This document shows, in pieces, positions 1 through 8,676 of a DNA stretch of 64,000 bases. Origin of the DNA: Sphingomonas melonis (GTDB lineage Bacteria; Pseudomonadota; Alphaproteobacteria; Sphingomonadales; Sphingomonadaceae); contig NZ_JACCBY010000008.1 of NCBI RefSeq assembly GCF_013409985.1, positions 92,193-156,192 on the forward strand, given 5' to 3'. Below the pieces are notes generated by a model. It was not told where the DNA came from. It was given only the letters and a program-made list of their open reading frames with translations, and made no database searches. Each line of letters begins with the position of its first letter. Positions within the stretch are counted from its first letter, which is position 1. Position numbers and translations under genes: made by a program.

Positions 1-573
1 CGCCGAGCCGTCGAGCGGATGGACGAGGCGGCGCTGGGCCAGCACGCGCAGCCAGCGCTGCACCGATTCGACCGACAGGCCCGCCGATCCCGCGACCTCC
101 TCGAGCGAGGCCAGCCGCCCCTCCGCTTCGGCGAGATAGAGGTCGAGCAGGATCAGGCCGGGGAAGTCGCCGAACAGCTCGCGGCCGAACTCCTCCATCT
201 TGAGGCTGTACAGGTGCTTGAGGCGCAGCGCCGCCTTCCACATGCGCAGCGGCGTGTCGCGCGGGGCATCCTCATCGCGCCACGACAGCGTCGAGACCAG
301 ATGCCCCGCCGCGTCGAAGCGCGAGACGAGCAGGTCGACCTCGACGTTGGTGCCGTCGGGCCGCCAATAGCGTTTGCGCAGCCGCGTCGGCCCCGCCTTG
401 TCGAGCAGGCCGGCGATCATCTCGGCGCTCTTCTCAATATCCTCGGCGACGGTGATCGAGCGATAGGAGGCACCGATCAGCTCGGACTGCGGCCGTTGCA
501 GCAGGCGACAGAAATTGCTGTCCGCCACGAGTATCGTTCCTGCCGTGCTCGAAACACAATGCGCAACGGGCAT
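1..573 (-). CDS. PAS-domain protein with C-terminal winged-helix-like segment (3' end missing)
   Basis: A reading frame on the minus strand is open from an ATG at 573 to the left edge (191 codons, no stop). The N-terminal ~110 residues read as a PAS fold: VADSNFCRLLQRPQSELIGA near the start, a central KRYWRPDGTNVEVDL strand and a PAC-like end. The last ~60 visible residues (EVAGSAGLSVESVQRWLRVL) look like a helix-turn-helix. This suggests a small-ligand- or light-sensing regulator. An AGGA-type ribosome site lies just 5' of the ATG. The gene is divergent from the split-barrel gene at 751. The missing C-terminus prevents a firmer assignment. Confidence 0.75.
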   Translation of the reverse strand, partial: MPVAHCVSSTAGTILVADSNFCRLLQRPQSELIGASYRSITVAEDIEKSAEMIAGLLDKAGPTRLRKRYWRPDGTNVEVDLLVSRFDAAGHLVSTLSWRDEDAPRDTPLRMWKAALRLKHLYSLKMEEFGRELFGDFPGLILLDLYLAEAEGRLASLEEVAGSAGLSVESVQRWLRVLAQRRLVHPLDGSA

Positions 574-750
574 TCCGGATCCTATGCTGGTTCGGGTGAT
601 CGCACGGACGGTAAACTGTCCCGGTAAAGCAATCACTTACAAAATGGACCCGATGCGCCGCGCGCGTAGCGATTTTTCGGGTCCCGCGCGTCCGACAGCG
701 CGCGGCGTTCGTTGCCACCGCCCCGTGCCCCGCAGCGAAGGAAACGCCCC

Positions 751-1185
751 ATGACGGACCTCACCCTCCACGATCTGTCGAAGAAGATGGCCAAGCTCGA
801 TTTCACGATGATGGCGACCCGTTCGGCGGACGGCACCCTCACCGCGCGGCCGATGAGCAACAACGGCGACGTCGCCTATCACGGCGACAGCTATTTCTTC
901 GCCTATCAGGATTCCCGCAAGGTCGCCGACCTGCGCGCCGATCCGCGCACGACGCTGAGCTATACCGGCGCGGCCGGGATGCTCGGCGGCCCGCCGCTGT
1001 TCGTCGCCGTCGAGGGGCGCGCCGCGCTGATCGAGGACCGGCAGGCGTTCGCCGATCATTGGACCAAGGATCTCGACCGCTATTTCCCCGAGGGCATCGA
1101 CACGCCGGGCATCGTGATGATCCGCGTCGACGCCGAACGCATCCGCTATTGGGACGGCAGCGACGAGGGCGAGATCACGCCGTAA
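751..1185 (+). CDS. pyridoxamine 5'-phosphate oxidase-like (general stress protein 26 type) split-barrel protein
   Basis: 144 residues. It begins MTDLTLHDLSKKMAKLDF and has the FMN-binding split-barrel pattern: MMATRSADGTLTARPMSNN, then a YFFAYQDSRKVADL strand-helix and a C-terminal WDGSDEGE. Proteins of this family bind flavin and are often stress-induced; the substrate cannot be read from sequence. The ATG at 751 follows GAAGGAAA at a usual distance. Upstream in-frame codons were excluded because they lack a ribosome site. The gene ends against a convergent hairpin shared with the chemotaxis gene at 1245. Confidence 0.85.
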   Translation: MTDLTLHDLSKKMAKLDFTMMATRSADGTLTARPMSNNGDVAYHGDSYFFAYQDSRKVADLRADPRTTLSYTGAAGMLGGPPLFVAVEGRAALIEDRQAFADHWTKDLDRYFPEGIDTPGIVMIRVDAERIRYWDGSDEGEITP

Positions 1186-1195
1186 CGACGACGCG

Positions 1196-1239
1196 CCCGG
1201 CCGGGGAAGGGGCATGATCCGCCGCCTTCCCCGGCCGGG
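1196..1239. terminator. bidirectional hairpin between convergent genes
   Basis: A perfect 15-bp inverted repeat (arms 1196-1210 and 1225-1239, CCCGGCCGGGGAAGG and its complement) with a 14-nt loop. It sits between the stop at 1185 (+) and the stop at 1245 (-). No clear T-run, so it is either a GC-rich hairpin terminator or an mRNA-stabilising stem. Confidence 0.6.
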
Positions 1240-1244
1240 GCCGA

Positions 1245-2942
1245 TCACGCCACCTGGCTGAATTCGGCGTCCTCGGGATCGGGACCGCCGGTGCTGAGGT
1301 CGAGCGCGAAGCCGCGCACGCGCGCCTGCTGGTCGAGCACCGTGCCCGGCCTGGGTTTGCTCAGCGTCGCCAGCATGGTGCCCTTGGCGGCTCTGCGGCG
1401 CGGCTTGGCGATTGTCGCCTTGTGCGTGACCGCGGTCCGGATCGGGCCGAGGTCGTCGAACCGGAAGAAGGCGATGGTCTGCTGCAGCTCCTCCGCCTGA
1501 TCGGCGAGCGTTTCCGCCGTGGCCGAGATCTGCTCGGACGCGGCGGCATTCTGCTGCGTCACCTCATCGAGCTGCTGGATCGCCTGATTGACCTGATGCG
1601 AGCCGATATCCTGTTCGCGGCACGCCGCGCTGATCTCGGCGACGAGTTCGGCGGTGCGCCGGATATCGGGGACGAGGCGGGTCAGCATGTCGCCCGCCTG
1701 GGTCGCGGCGGCCACCGTCTCCGAGGACACCGAACAGATGTCCGCCGCGGCGTCCTGGCTGCGCTCGGCGAGCTTGCGCACCTCGGCCGCCACCACCGCG
1801 AAGCCCTTGCCGTGGTCGCCGGCACGCGCCGCCTCGACCGCCGCGTTGAGCGCGAGCAGGTCGGTCTGGCGGGCGATCTCCTGGACGATGCCGATCTTCT
1901 CGGCGATCGTGCGCATCGCCTGCACCGCCCGATCGACCGCCACGCCGCTGTCCTCGGCATCCTTGGCCGACTGGCGCGCGATCTTTTCGGTCTGCGTGGC
2001 GTTATCGGCATTCTGTTTAATGTTCGCCGCCATCTGCTCCATCGACGCCGAGGCCTGTTCGGCGGCCGCGGCCTGTTCGGTGGCGCCCTGCGACACCTGC
2101 TCGGCCGAGGAGGACAATTGCATGCTGCCCGCCGCGACCTTCTGCGCCGCCTCGCCGATGCTGCTCACCACGGTGCGCAGGCGGCCGGACATGGAATTGA
2201 CGGTGTCGACGAGGTCGCCGATCTCGTCACGACCGGCGATACGGATCTCGGTCTGCAGATCGCCGGCGGATACCGCTTCGATCGCCTGCCCGGCGGTCCG
2301 CAGGCCGTGCGCGACGATGCGCGACAGCCAGAAGCCGCCGGCGACCGCGATCAGCAGCGCCAGCGTGGCGGTGGCGAGCAACGTCTGCCGCGCCGCATCG
2401 TAGAGCTGCTGGGTCGAGGTGCTGGCCTCGACCATCTCGGCGCGGGACTGCTCAACGATCTGGTCGCCGATCGCGGCGAGCGCGTTGACCAGCCGGCGTG
2501 ACTGGGTCATCGACAGCGTACCCGCCTCGACGTTCTTGTTGACGAGCGCGAGGGCGCGGACCTGATCGTTGACCGGGACGTAATCGACCCATTTCGCCTG
2601 CGCCTGCTGCCACAGCGGCCGCTCCTTGTCGGTCGCCCCGGCAAGGCCGCTCGCGAGCAGTTTCTGCGCCTCGCTGCGCGCGCTCATCAGCTCGGAATCC
2701 AGTTGGCGCATCTGCGTGACGTCGTCGGTCAGCGCCAGATTCTTCTCCTGGCGGACGACGACATTGGCCTTGTTGACAAAGGATTGCGCGACTTCCAGCC
2801 GCTTGACCGGCCCGCGGATGAGATCGCTGATCGCGCTGTCGAGCGCCCCCATCCGGCTGATGCCGATCCACACGACGCTTATCATCAGCACCAGGAGGAT
2901 GGCGAACGTCGCCGCCATCTTCAGTTTGATCGTCGCCCGCAT
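1245..2942 (-). CDS. methyl-accepting chemotaxis protein, membrane-anchored
   Basis: 565 residues. Transmembrane segment 1 is at ~11-28 and segment 2 at ~188-206, enclosing a helical periplasmic sensor (four-helix-bundle type). HAMP follows at ~207-260. The signalling domain carries the hairpin tip EIARQTDLLALNAAVEAARA and GKGFAVVAAEVRKLAERS. The ATG at 2942 (MRATIKLK) was chosen over an upstream in-frame ATG because GGGGAA precedes it and the first membrane helix then starts near residue 10. It lies ~50 bp downstream of the MCP at 2992-4947, with which it shares a nearly identical signalling domain and a conserved C-terminal tail (GTVLDQ...RVRGF...DL...GGPD.EDAEFS). No NWETF-type CheR tether is present. 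Confidence 0.92.
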   Translation of the reverse strand: MRATIKLKMAATFAILLVLMISVVWIGISRMGALDSAISDLIRGPVKRLEVAQSFVNKANVVVRQEKNLALTDDVTQMRQLDSELMSARSEAQKLLASGLAGATDKERPLWQQAQAKWVDYVPVNDQVRALALVNKNVEAGTLSMTQSRRLVNALAAIGDQIVEQSRAEMVEASTSTQQLYDAARQTLLATATLALLIAVAGGFWLSRIVAHGLRTAGQAIEAVSAGDLQTEIRIAGRDEIGDLVDTVNSMSGRLRTVVSSIGEAAQKVAAGSMQLSSSAEQVSQGATEQAAAAEQASASMEQMAANIKQNADNATQTEKIARQSAKDAEDSGVAVDRAVQAMRTIAEKIGIVQEIARQTDLLALNAAVEAARAGDHGKGFAVVAAEVRKLAERSQDAAADICSVSSETVAAATQAGDMLTRLVPDIRRTAELVAEISAACREQDIGSHQVNQAIQQLDEVTQQNAAASEQISATAETLADQAEELQQTIAFFRFDDLGPIRTAVTHKATIAKPRRRAAKGTMLATLSKPRPGTVLDQQARVRGFALDLSTGGPDPEDAEFSQVA

Positions 2943-2991
2943 GTCATTCCCCAGCCGTAACCAATGTAGGTCATTGTAGGCCGGGGAACGC

Positions 2992-4947
2992 TCATCCGGC
3001 GCGGCTGAACTCCGCATCTTCGGCATCGGGACCGCCGGTGGTGAGGTCGAGGGTGAAGCCGCGAACGCGCGAGGACTGGTCGAGGACGGTGCCGGCGCGC
3101 GGCGTCAGCAGCCGTGCGGTCTTGGTGCCCTTGATCGCCGGGCGCTTCGCCGGCGTGGAGGAGGGAGCGGGGGCGGGGCCCGGCCGGCGCGCGGCCGGAC
3201 GCGTCGCCATCGCCGGCGCTTCGGCGAGGCGGAAGAAGGCGATGCTGTGCTGCAACTCCTCCGCCTGCTCGGCGAGCGCGCCCGAGGTCGACGAGATCTG
3301 CTCGGACGCCGAGGCATTCTGCTGCGTCACCTGGTCGAGCTGCTGGATCGCCTGGTTGATCTGCGAGGCGCCGATATCCTGCTCGCGGCACGCCGCGCTG
3401 ATCTCGGCGACGAGTTCGGCGGTGCGGCGGATCTCCGGCACCAGCCGGGTCAGCATCTCGCCCGCGTCGGTTGCGGCGACCACCGTGTCCGACGAGACCG
3501 CGCTGATCTCGGTCGCGGCGGCCTGGCTGCGCTCGGCGAGCTTGCGCACCTCGGCCGCCACCACCGCAAAGCCCTTGCCGTGGTCGCCGGCGCGTGCCGC
3601 CTCGACCGCCGCATTGAGCGCGAGCAGGTCGGTCTGGCGCGCGATCTCCTGCACGATGCTGATCTTCTCGGCGATCGTGCGCATCGCGCCGACCGCCTTC
3701 TGGACCGCGACGCCGCTGCGCTCGGCCTCGGTCGACGACTGGCGCGCGATCTTTTCGGTCTGCGCGGCATTGTCGGCGGTCTGTTTGATGTTGGCCGCCA
3801 TCTCCTCCATCGACGCCGACGCCTGTTCGGCCGCGGCGGCCTGTTCGGTCGCGCCCTGGCTCATCTGCTCGGCGCTCGCCGACAGCTGCTGGCTGCCGCC
3901 GGCGACCTGGTCGGCGGCACCGGCGACGTTGCCGGCGAAGCTGGCGAGCGAATCGATCAGCGTGTTGATCGCATCCTTCATCCGCTGGTGATCGCCGTCG
4001 CATTCGATCTCGACGCGCTCGAGCAGCGAGCCGGTGCTGACCAGGTCGAGCACGCGATTGCCCTCGCCGATCGGCAGCAGGATCGCGTCGAGCATGCCGT
4101 TGACGCCGTGGATCAGCCCGGCGAAATCGCCCCTGAAGCGTCCGGCCTCGCCGCGCTCGCGCAGCTGGCCTGCGGTCGAGGCGACGATCAGCCGCTGGAT
4201 CTCGGCGATGATCTCGCGCAGATTGCCGCGCAGCAATTCGATCGTGTCGTTGATGAACGCCTTCTTGCCGGGGAAGGGGGCGAGCGGCGCGTCGAAATGG
4301 CCCTCGCCGAATTGCGCGATACACGCCATCGCCTGCTTCTTCACGGCGATATGGCCGGCGACCATGTCGTTGATGCCCTTGGCCATCACCGCGAAATCGC
4401 CGCGGAAGGCCTCGACCGGCACGAACACGTCGATATCGCCCGCGTCGTGCTGGGACGACATCCGGTTCATCTCGGCGATCAGCCCCTTGAGATTGCCGCG
4501 CAGGCGCTCGACCGTGTCGTTGATGAACGCCTTCTTGCCCGGAAAGGCGTCGAGCGGCGCCTCGAAGTCGCCGTCGGCAAACGCCGCGACACAGGCCATC
4601 GCCTTCTTCTTGGCGCCGATATGGCTGGCGACCATGTAATTGACGTCCTGCGCGACGGTGCGCAGGTCGCCGGCGAATTGCGTGGCGGGCAGCACGACGT
4701 CGATGTCGCCGCGCTCATGTTCGGCGGACATGGTGGCGACAGCGTCGCGCAGCGCGCCGACCGGCGTGGTCGCCGCGTCGAGCAGCGCGTCGATCTCGTT
4801 GAGCAGTTCGCGCACCGCGCCGCTGCCCGCCAGCGGATTGCTGCGTTCGGTCAGGCGGCCTTCGGCGAAGGCGCCGCGCAGGCGTCGCACTTCCGCGGTC
4901 GCGGTCTGGATATGAGCCGAATCCTTCAACGATAGATAAGGTCGCAT
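2992..4947 (-). CDS. cytosolic methyl-accepting chemotaxis protein with repeated HAMP-like modules
   Basis: 651 residues with no transmembrane segment. The N-terminal ~330 residues contain a ~90-residue repeat: GDIDVVLPATQF near residue 80, GDIDVFVPVEAF near 170, and FPGKKAFINDT near 136 and 226, followed by a degenerate third copy. This is the arrangement seen in poly-HAMP soluble chemoreceptors. The C-terminal half is a standard MCP signalling domain (EIARQTDLLALNAAVEAARA). The tail matches that of the MCP at 1245-2942. Likely cotranscribed with that gene. The ribosome site before 4947 is weak (AAAGG). Confidence 0.9.
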   Translation of the reverse strand: MRPYLSLKDSAHIQTATAEVRRLRGAFAEGRLTERSNPLAGSGAVRELLNEIDALLDAATTPVGALRDAVATMSAEHERGDIDVVLPATQFAGDLRTVAQDVNYMVASHIGAKKKAMACVAAFADGDFEAPLDAFPGKKAFINDTVERLRGNLKGLIAEMNRMSSQHDAGDIDVFVPVEAFRGDFAVMAKGINDMVAGHIAVKKQAMACIAQFGEGHFDAPLAPFPGKKAFINDTIELLRGNLREIIAEIQRLIVASTAGQLRERGEAGRFRGDFAGLIHGVNGMLDAILLPIGEGNRVLDLVSTGSLLERVEIECDGDHQRMKDAINTLIDSLASFAGNVAGAADQVAGGSQQLSASAEQMSQGATEQAAAAEQASASMEEMAANIKQTADNAAQTEKIARQSSTEAERSGVAVQKAVGAMRTIAEKISIVQEIARQTDLLALNAAVEAARAGDHGKGFAVVAAEVRKLAERSQAAATEISAVSSDTVVAATDAGEMLTRLVPEIRRTAELVAEISAACREQDIGASQINQAIQQLDQVTQQNASASEQISSTSGALAEQAEELQHSIAFFRLAEAPAMATRPAARRPGPAPAPSSTPAKRPAIKGTKTARLLTPRAGTVLDQSSRVRGFTLDLTTGGPDAEDAEFSRAG

Positions 4948-5423
4948 GACCGGATGCCTTTGATACGGAGTGGAACGTCAGCAGACAGATCGTCGCCGCC
5001 ATCGGCGCGTGCCGGGGACGGCCGACGGACTGCCGCCGGCCACTCCCGCAAGGCGGCAGCGGCTGACGGACGAACGACGAAATACTGCCGGGGTGGCGAT
5101 ACGCTGGGCCGGCAAATCCTGCCGGATACGGGCACATGAGGCGGTGCCGCCGCGCGGCGGGCAGCCTCTCTTGAGAATGCGTTACGTTATAACTGTGGCC
5201 AAGTCCGGGACGCGATATACGAAATAAAGGTACGAATAGATCCTGTTTCACGCATATGTCCGATGCGGATTTAAAATATTCTTAATGCCGCCCCTCGCCA
5301 ATATGGGATACCCCCAATGTGGCAATTTTGTCTCAGTCGGGCCCGTGCGGCCGCCGCTGCAAATCGGCGCAGGGGCGACAAGGCGGGGTGACGATCGCCG
5401 CGCGGGAGGATTAAGACGCGGAC
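4948..5423. other. 476-bp gene-free stretch between divergent genes
   Basis: No convincing coding frame was found. About 5165-5290 is markedly AT-richer than its surroundings, as expected for promoters of the divergent MCP operon and the ClC gene. No operator or riboswitch was recognised. Confidence 0.5.
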
Positions 5424-6749
5424 ATGCCCGACGCACCGATGATCGCCCGCCGCGGCCGCCGCTGGACGCCCGCCCGGTTCCGCGCGCTGCTGCGCTCGCG
5501 CGGGCCGACTTCGGTCCGCTTCCGCCAGCGCGTCGCGGTGATCACCGGCGCGGTCGCGATCGGCATCATCGCGGTGCTGTTCGCCCAATTATCCGACGCG
5601 ACCGCCGCGCTGTTCGAGCGGTTCGTGCAGCATCGACCCTGGCTGCCGCTGCTGACCACGCCGCTGGGATTCATGGCGCTGGTCTGGCTCACGCGCCGTT
5701 ACGTGCCGCTGGCGCGCGGATCGGGCATCCCGCAGGTGATGGCGGCGCGCGCCGACCCGGCCGCGGCGACCGGGAACCTGATCGCGGTGAGGACGGTGGC
5801 GGGCAAGGTGCTGCTGACCACCGGCGCGATCCTGTGCGGTGGCAGCGTCGGGCGCGAGGGGCCGACGGTGCAGATCGCCGCGGCGGTGATGGGGGTCAGC
5901 CACCGGCTGATGCGGGTGACGCTGAAGGGCACGGTGGTGATCGCGGGCGGCGCGGCCGGCGTCGCCGCGGCGTTCAACACGCCGCTCGCCGGCGTGCTGT
6001 TCGCGATCGAGGAACTGGCCGCCGCCTATGAGCAGCGGATGACGCTGATGGTGCTGTCGTCGATCGTCATCGCCGGCATGGTCGCGCAGAGCCTGACCGG
6101 CAATTACGTGTATTTCGGCGTGATCGGCGCGCATATGTCGCTGGGCGCGGCGCTGGTGGTGGTGCCGGTCGCAGGGCTGGCGGGCGGGCTGGCGGGCGGG
6201 CTGTTCGCGCGCGCGATGCTGGCACTGGCGCGCGGCGGCAGCCGCCTGACGCGGTGGAGCAAGGCGCATCCGCTGGTCTTCGCCGGCCTGTGCGGGCTGG
6301 TCGTCGCCACGCTCGGCGTCGCCACCGGCATGACCTGGGGCACCGGCTATGGTGCGGCGCGCGGCATGATCGGCGGGGTCGATGCGCCCCTGTGGTTCGG
6401 CCCGGCCAAGTTCGCCGCGACGCTCGCCACCGCGGTCGCCGGGCTGCCCGGCGGCATCTTCGCGCCGAGCCTCGCGGTCGGTGCCGGGGTCGGCAACCTG
6501 CTCCACGCGCTGTTCCCCGCCGACCCGACCGGGGCGGTGGTGATCCTGGGCATGGTCGCCTATTTCACCGGCGTGGTGCGCGCGCCGCTGACCGCGGTGA
6601 TCATCCTGTCGGAGACGACGGCAAGCCGCGGGCTGATGCTGCCGATGTTCGCCGCGGCCTTCCTGGCCGACTGGGCGAGCCAGGCGGTGTGCCGCGAGAA
6701 ACTGTATCACGGCCTGTCGGCGACCTTTTCACCGCATTCGGTGCATTAG
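5424..6749 (+). CDS. ClC-family chloride channel / H+-Cl- antiporter
   Basis: 441 residues with about ten hydrophobic helices. The three ClC anion-selectivity motifs are present: GSGIPQV near residue 98, GREGPTVQ near 141 (with the gating glutamate), and GGIFAPSLAVGA near 350. The internal acidic pair FAIEE matches the proton-pathway glutamate of bacterial exchangers, which favours an antiporter over a passive channel. No CBS domains follow. The ATG at 5424 gives MPDAPMIARR; MIARR, six codons later, is an alternative. A terminator hairpin lies ~100 bp downstream. Confidence 0.92.
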   Translation: MPDAPMIARRGRRWTPARFRALLRSRGPTSVRFRQRVAVITGAVAIGIIAVLFAQLSDATAALFERFVQHRPWLPLLTTPLGFMALVWLTRRYVPLARGSGIPQVMAARADPAAATGNLIAVRTVAGKVLLTTGAILCGGSVGREGPTVQIAAAVMGVSHRLMRVTLKGTVVIAGGAAGVAAAFNTPLAGVLFAIEELAAAYEQRMTLMVLSSIVIAGMVAQSLTGNYVYFGVIGAHMSLGAALVVVPVAGLAGGLAGGLFARAMLALARGGSRLTRWSKAHPLVFAGLCGLVVATLGVATGMTWGTGYGAARGMIGGVDAPLWFGPAKFAATLATAVAGLPGGIFAPSLAVGAGVGNLLHALFPADPTGAVVILGMVAYFTGVVRAPLTAVIILSETTASRGLMLPMFAAAFLADWASQAVCREKLYHGLSATFSPHSVH

Positions 6750-6844
6750 TGTATTATGTTAGCGACACACGCCGGGTCGTGTTGCTACAATCGGCCCGCC
6801 AGTGCCTCAGTACCCTGTGCCTGGCGATCCTTTGATGGACTCCT

Positions 6845-6870
6845 CCGGCTGCCCCGCGCGGGGCAGCCGG
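6845..6870 (+). terminator. Rho-independent terminator after the ClC gene
   Basis: Perfect 11-bp stem (CCGGCTGCCCC / GGGGCAGCCGG) with a GCGC loop, followed by CCTTTT. It lies between the ClC gene and the next operon in the same direction. Confidence 0.8.
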
Positions 6871-6968
6871 CCTTTTGGCCGCCGCCAATCGAACAATTCC
6901 GGTGTTTTTTCTGTGCGTTAACCTTTGCCGCCTAGCCCGGCCCGACCAAGGCCGCGAAGGAGAGCGCT

Positions 6969-7202
6969 ATGGAAGAGCCTGGCCCGATGACGCCCGGCGC
7001 GGGGCCGCTGACGATCCCGCCCGAACTGGCGGCGAGCGTCGCCCGCCATCAGGCGCATCTCACCGCGCTGATCGCCAGCCTGCGCGCCGCGGGGATCGAC
7101 GAGGACACCGTCGCGGCGAGCGTGCGCACGCTGGTCGACAGCTATGCCGACGAACTGACCGACGCGCTGCGCGAGATGCTCAAGGCGCAGCACCATGGCT
7201 GA
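6969..7202 (+). CDS. small helical protein preceding a diguanylate cyclase
   Basis: 77 residues, not recognised. It is predicted mostly helical and acidic (IPPELAASVARHQAHLTALI, then LVDSYADELTDALREMLKAQ). AAGGAGAG lies 6 nt before the ATG. Its last 8 nt overlap the start of the GAF-GGDEF gene at 7195, so the two are translationally coupled. A regulatory or partner role for the cyclase is inferred from position only. Confidence 0.75.
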   Translation: MEEPGPMTPGAGPLTIPPELAASVARHQAHLTALIASLRAAGIDEDTVAASVRTLVDSYADELTDALREMLKAQHHG

Positions 7203-8175
7203 CGCACGGCTCCACGACGACGATGCGCGCGTCGCCGCGCTGCGCCGGCTCGACGTGCTCGACACCGCGGCGGAGGCGCCGTTCGAGAAGATCGTGACGC
7301 TGGTGCGCACCGTGCTGGCGGTGCAGATCGCGACGGTGACGCTGGTCGACCGCGACCGGCAATGGTTCAAGGCCGAGCGCGGCATCGGCCGGCAGGAGAC
7401 GCCGCGCGCGATCTCCTTCTGCACGCATACGATCCAGCAGCGCGAACCGCTGGTCGTCGGCGACGCATTGGCCGATCCGCGCTTCGCCGACAGTCCGCTG
7501 GTCGTCGGGCCGCCGCATATCCGCAGCTATGCCGGCATCCCGCTGCGCACGCCCGAAGGCTATAACGTCGGCGCCTTGTGCGCGATGGACATCGTCCCGC
7601 GGACGTTCACCGCGGCCGAGATCGCGATCCTGGTCAATTTCGCCAATATCGTCTGCGACGAGCTGGAGCTGCGGATGATCGCGCAGGTCGACCATCTCAC
7701 CGGCGCGCTGACCCGCCGCGGCTTCGTCGAACAGGCGGAGCGCGAGATCGCACGCTCGCGCCGCTACGACCGGCCGGGCGCGCTGGTGATGCTCGACCTC
7801 GATCACTTCAAATCGGTCAACGACACCCACGGCCATGCGGTCGGCGACCAGGTGCTGCAACAGGTGGCGCGGATCGCCAGCGTGACGCTGCGCCCCAGCG
7901 ACGTGTTCGGGCGGCTGGGTGGCGAGGAATTCGCGCTGCTGCTGCCCGAGACCAGCGGCGACGAGGCGGTGGTCGTCGCCGAGCGGCTGCGCCGTGCGAT
8001 CGCCGATCATCCGATCCCGCTTGCCGACGGACAGGTGCTGCCGGTCAGCGCCAGCTTCGGCGTCGCCGGACTGGCGCCGGACATCGCGTCCTTTGCCGCC
8101 TGGCTCGAACGCGCCGATGCGATGCTCTACGCGGCCAAGGCGGGCGGCCGCAATTGCGTACGGCTGGCGGTGTAG
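7195..8175 (+). CDS. GAF-GGDEF diguanylate cyclase
   Basis: 326 residues. GAF domain at ~15-155 (FCTHTIQQREPLVVGDALAD, RSYAGIPLRTPEGYNVGALC) and GGDEF domain at ~165-320. The catalytic signature is GGEEF at residue 242, and the substrate loop DLDHFKSVND is intact. A product-inhibition site RPSD lies five residues before GGEEF, matching the RxxD I-site. It should therefore make cyclic di-GMP from two GTP under GAF control. No membrane segment, so cytosolic. Translationally coupled to the 77-residue gene upstream. The stop codon lies inside a short dispersed repeat (8173-8198). Confidence 0.93.
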   Translation: MADARLHDDDARVAALRRLDVLDTAAEAPFEKIVTLVRTVLAVQIATVTLVDRDRQWFKAERGIGRQETPRAISFCTHTIQQREPLVVGDALADPRFADSPLVVGPPHIRSYAGIPLRTPEGYNVGALCAMDIVPRTFTAAEIAILVNFANIVCDELELRMIAQVDHLTGALTRRGFVEQAEREIARSRRYDRPGALVMLDLDHFKSVNDTHGHAVGDQVLQQVARIASVTLRPSDVFGRLGGEEFALLLPETSGDEAVVVAERLRRAIADHPIPLADGQVLPVSASFGVAGLAPDIASFAAWLERADAMLYAAKAGGRNCVRLAV

Positions 8176-8209
8176 ACAGGTCGACGCATCGACACGTGCC
8201 GGCGTCGCC

Positions 8210-8485
8210 TCAGCCGCCGGTGCCGATCGCCAGGCTGGCGCGGATCGCGGAGAGCAGCGCCAGCGCAGGATCGTGCGGGTCCTCGCCCTCGCCGCGGTCG
8301 GCCGCGATCTCGATCCGCGCATCGATCGCGACCGCGACCAGCTCGACCGCCTCGTCGCGGCTGAGCACGGCGCGCGCGACGAGGCCGTGGATCAGGCTTT
8401 CGACCAGCAGTATCGCCGCCTCGCCATGCGCGTCGGCGGCAGGCGTCGGGACGATCGGATAGGGTCCGCCCTGGTCGTGGGTCAT
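8210..8485 (-). CDS. conserved-looking small hypothetical protein
   Basis: 91 residues beginning MTHDQGGPYPIVPTPAADAH. The middle (AAILLVESLIHGLVARAVLS then DEAVELVAVAIDARIEIAAD) is amphipathic helix, followed by an acidic loop and another helix. No known family recognised. Convergent with the cyclase gene. GGAACGGAT lies ~10 nt before the ATG as a weak ribosome site. Confidence 0.6.
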   Translation of the reverse strand: MTHDQGGPYPIVPTPAADAHGEAAILLVESLIHGLVARAVLSRDEAVELVAVAIDARIEIAADRGEGEDPHDPALALLSAIRASLAIGTGG

Positions 8486-8614
8486 CGTGCATATCCGTTC
8501 CGGTCAGGCGCGAGCGTGACGTCTCGCAGCCGCCGGAGCCTGGGATCGGGCCGACGATGACATCGGCATAGCAGGGATCGTCCCTGCCGACCCATGCCTA
8601 TGTCAACAATCGTG

Positions 8615-8636
8615 TATAACTTTCGCCTATAACTTT
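8615..8636 (+). promoter_or_regulatory. tandem TATAACTTT repeat upstream of the Crp/Fnr gene
   Basis: Two exact copies of TATAACTTT (8615-8623 and 8628-8636), 13 bp apart start to start, in the short AT-rich stretch ~40 bp before the regulator's ATG. They may be duplicated -10 elements or a direct-repeat operator. Confidence 0.4.
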
Positions 8637-8676
8637 GAGCAATATCGCGTGCCGGGTGCATGTGGGATGAAGGTGG

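Noticed and set aside
1422..2501. Long plus-strand open frame opposite the first MCP (359 codons)
   Set aside because: Antisense shadow of a GC-rich gene: the product is Arg/Leu/His-rich low-complexity with no domain, while the minus strand encodes a clear chemoreceptor.
3247..4935. 562-codon plus-strand frame opposite the second MCP
   Set aside because: Same reason: composition-driven antisense frame, no start signal or domain pattern.
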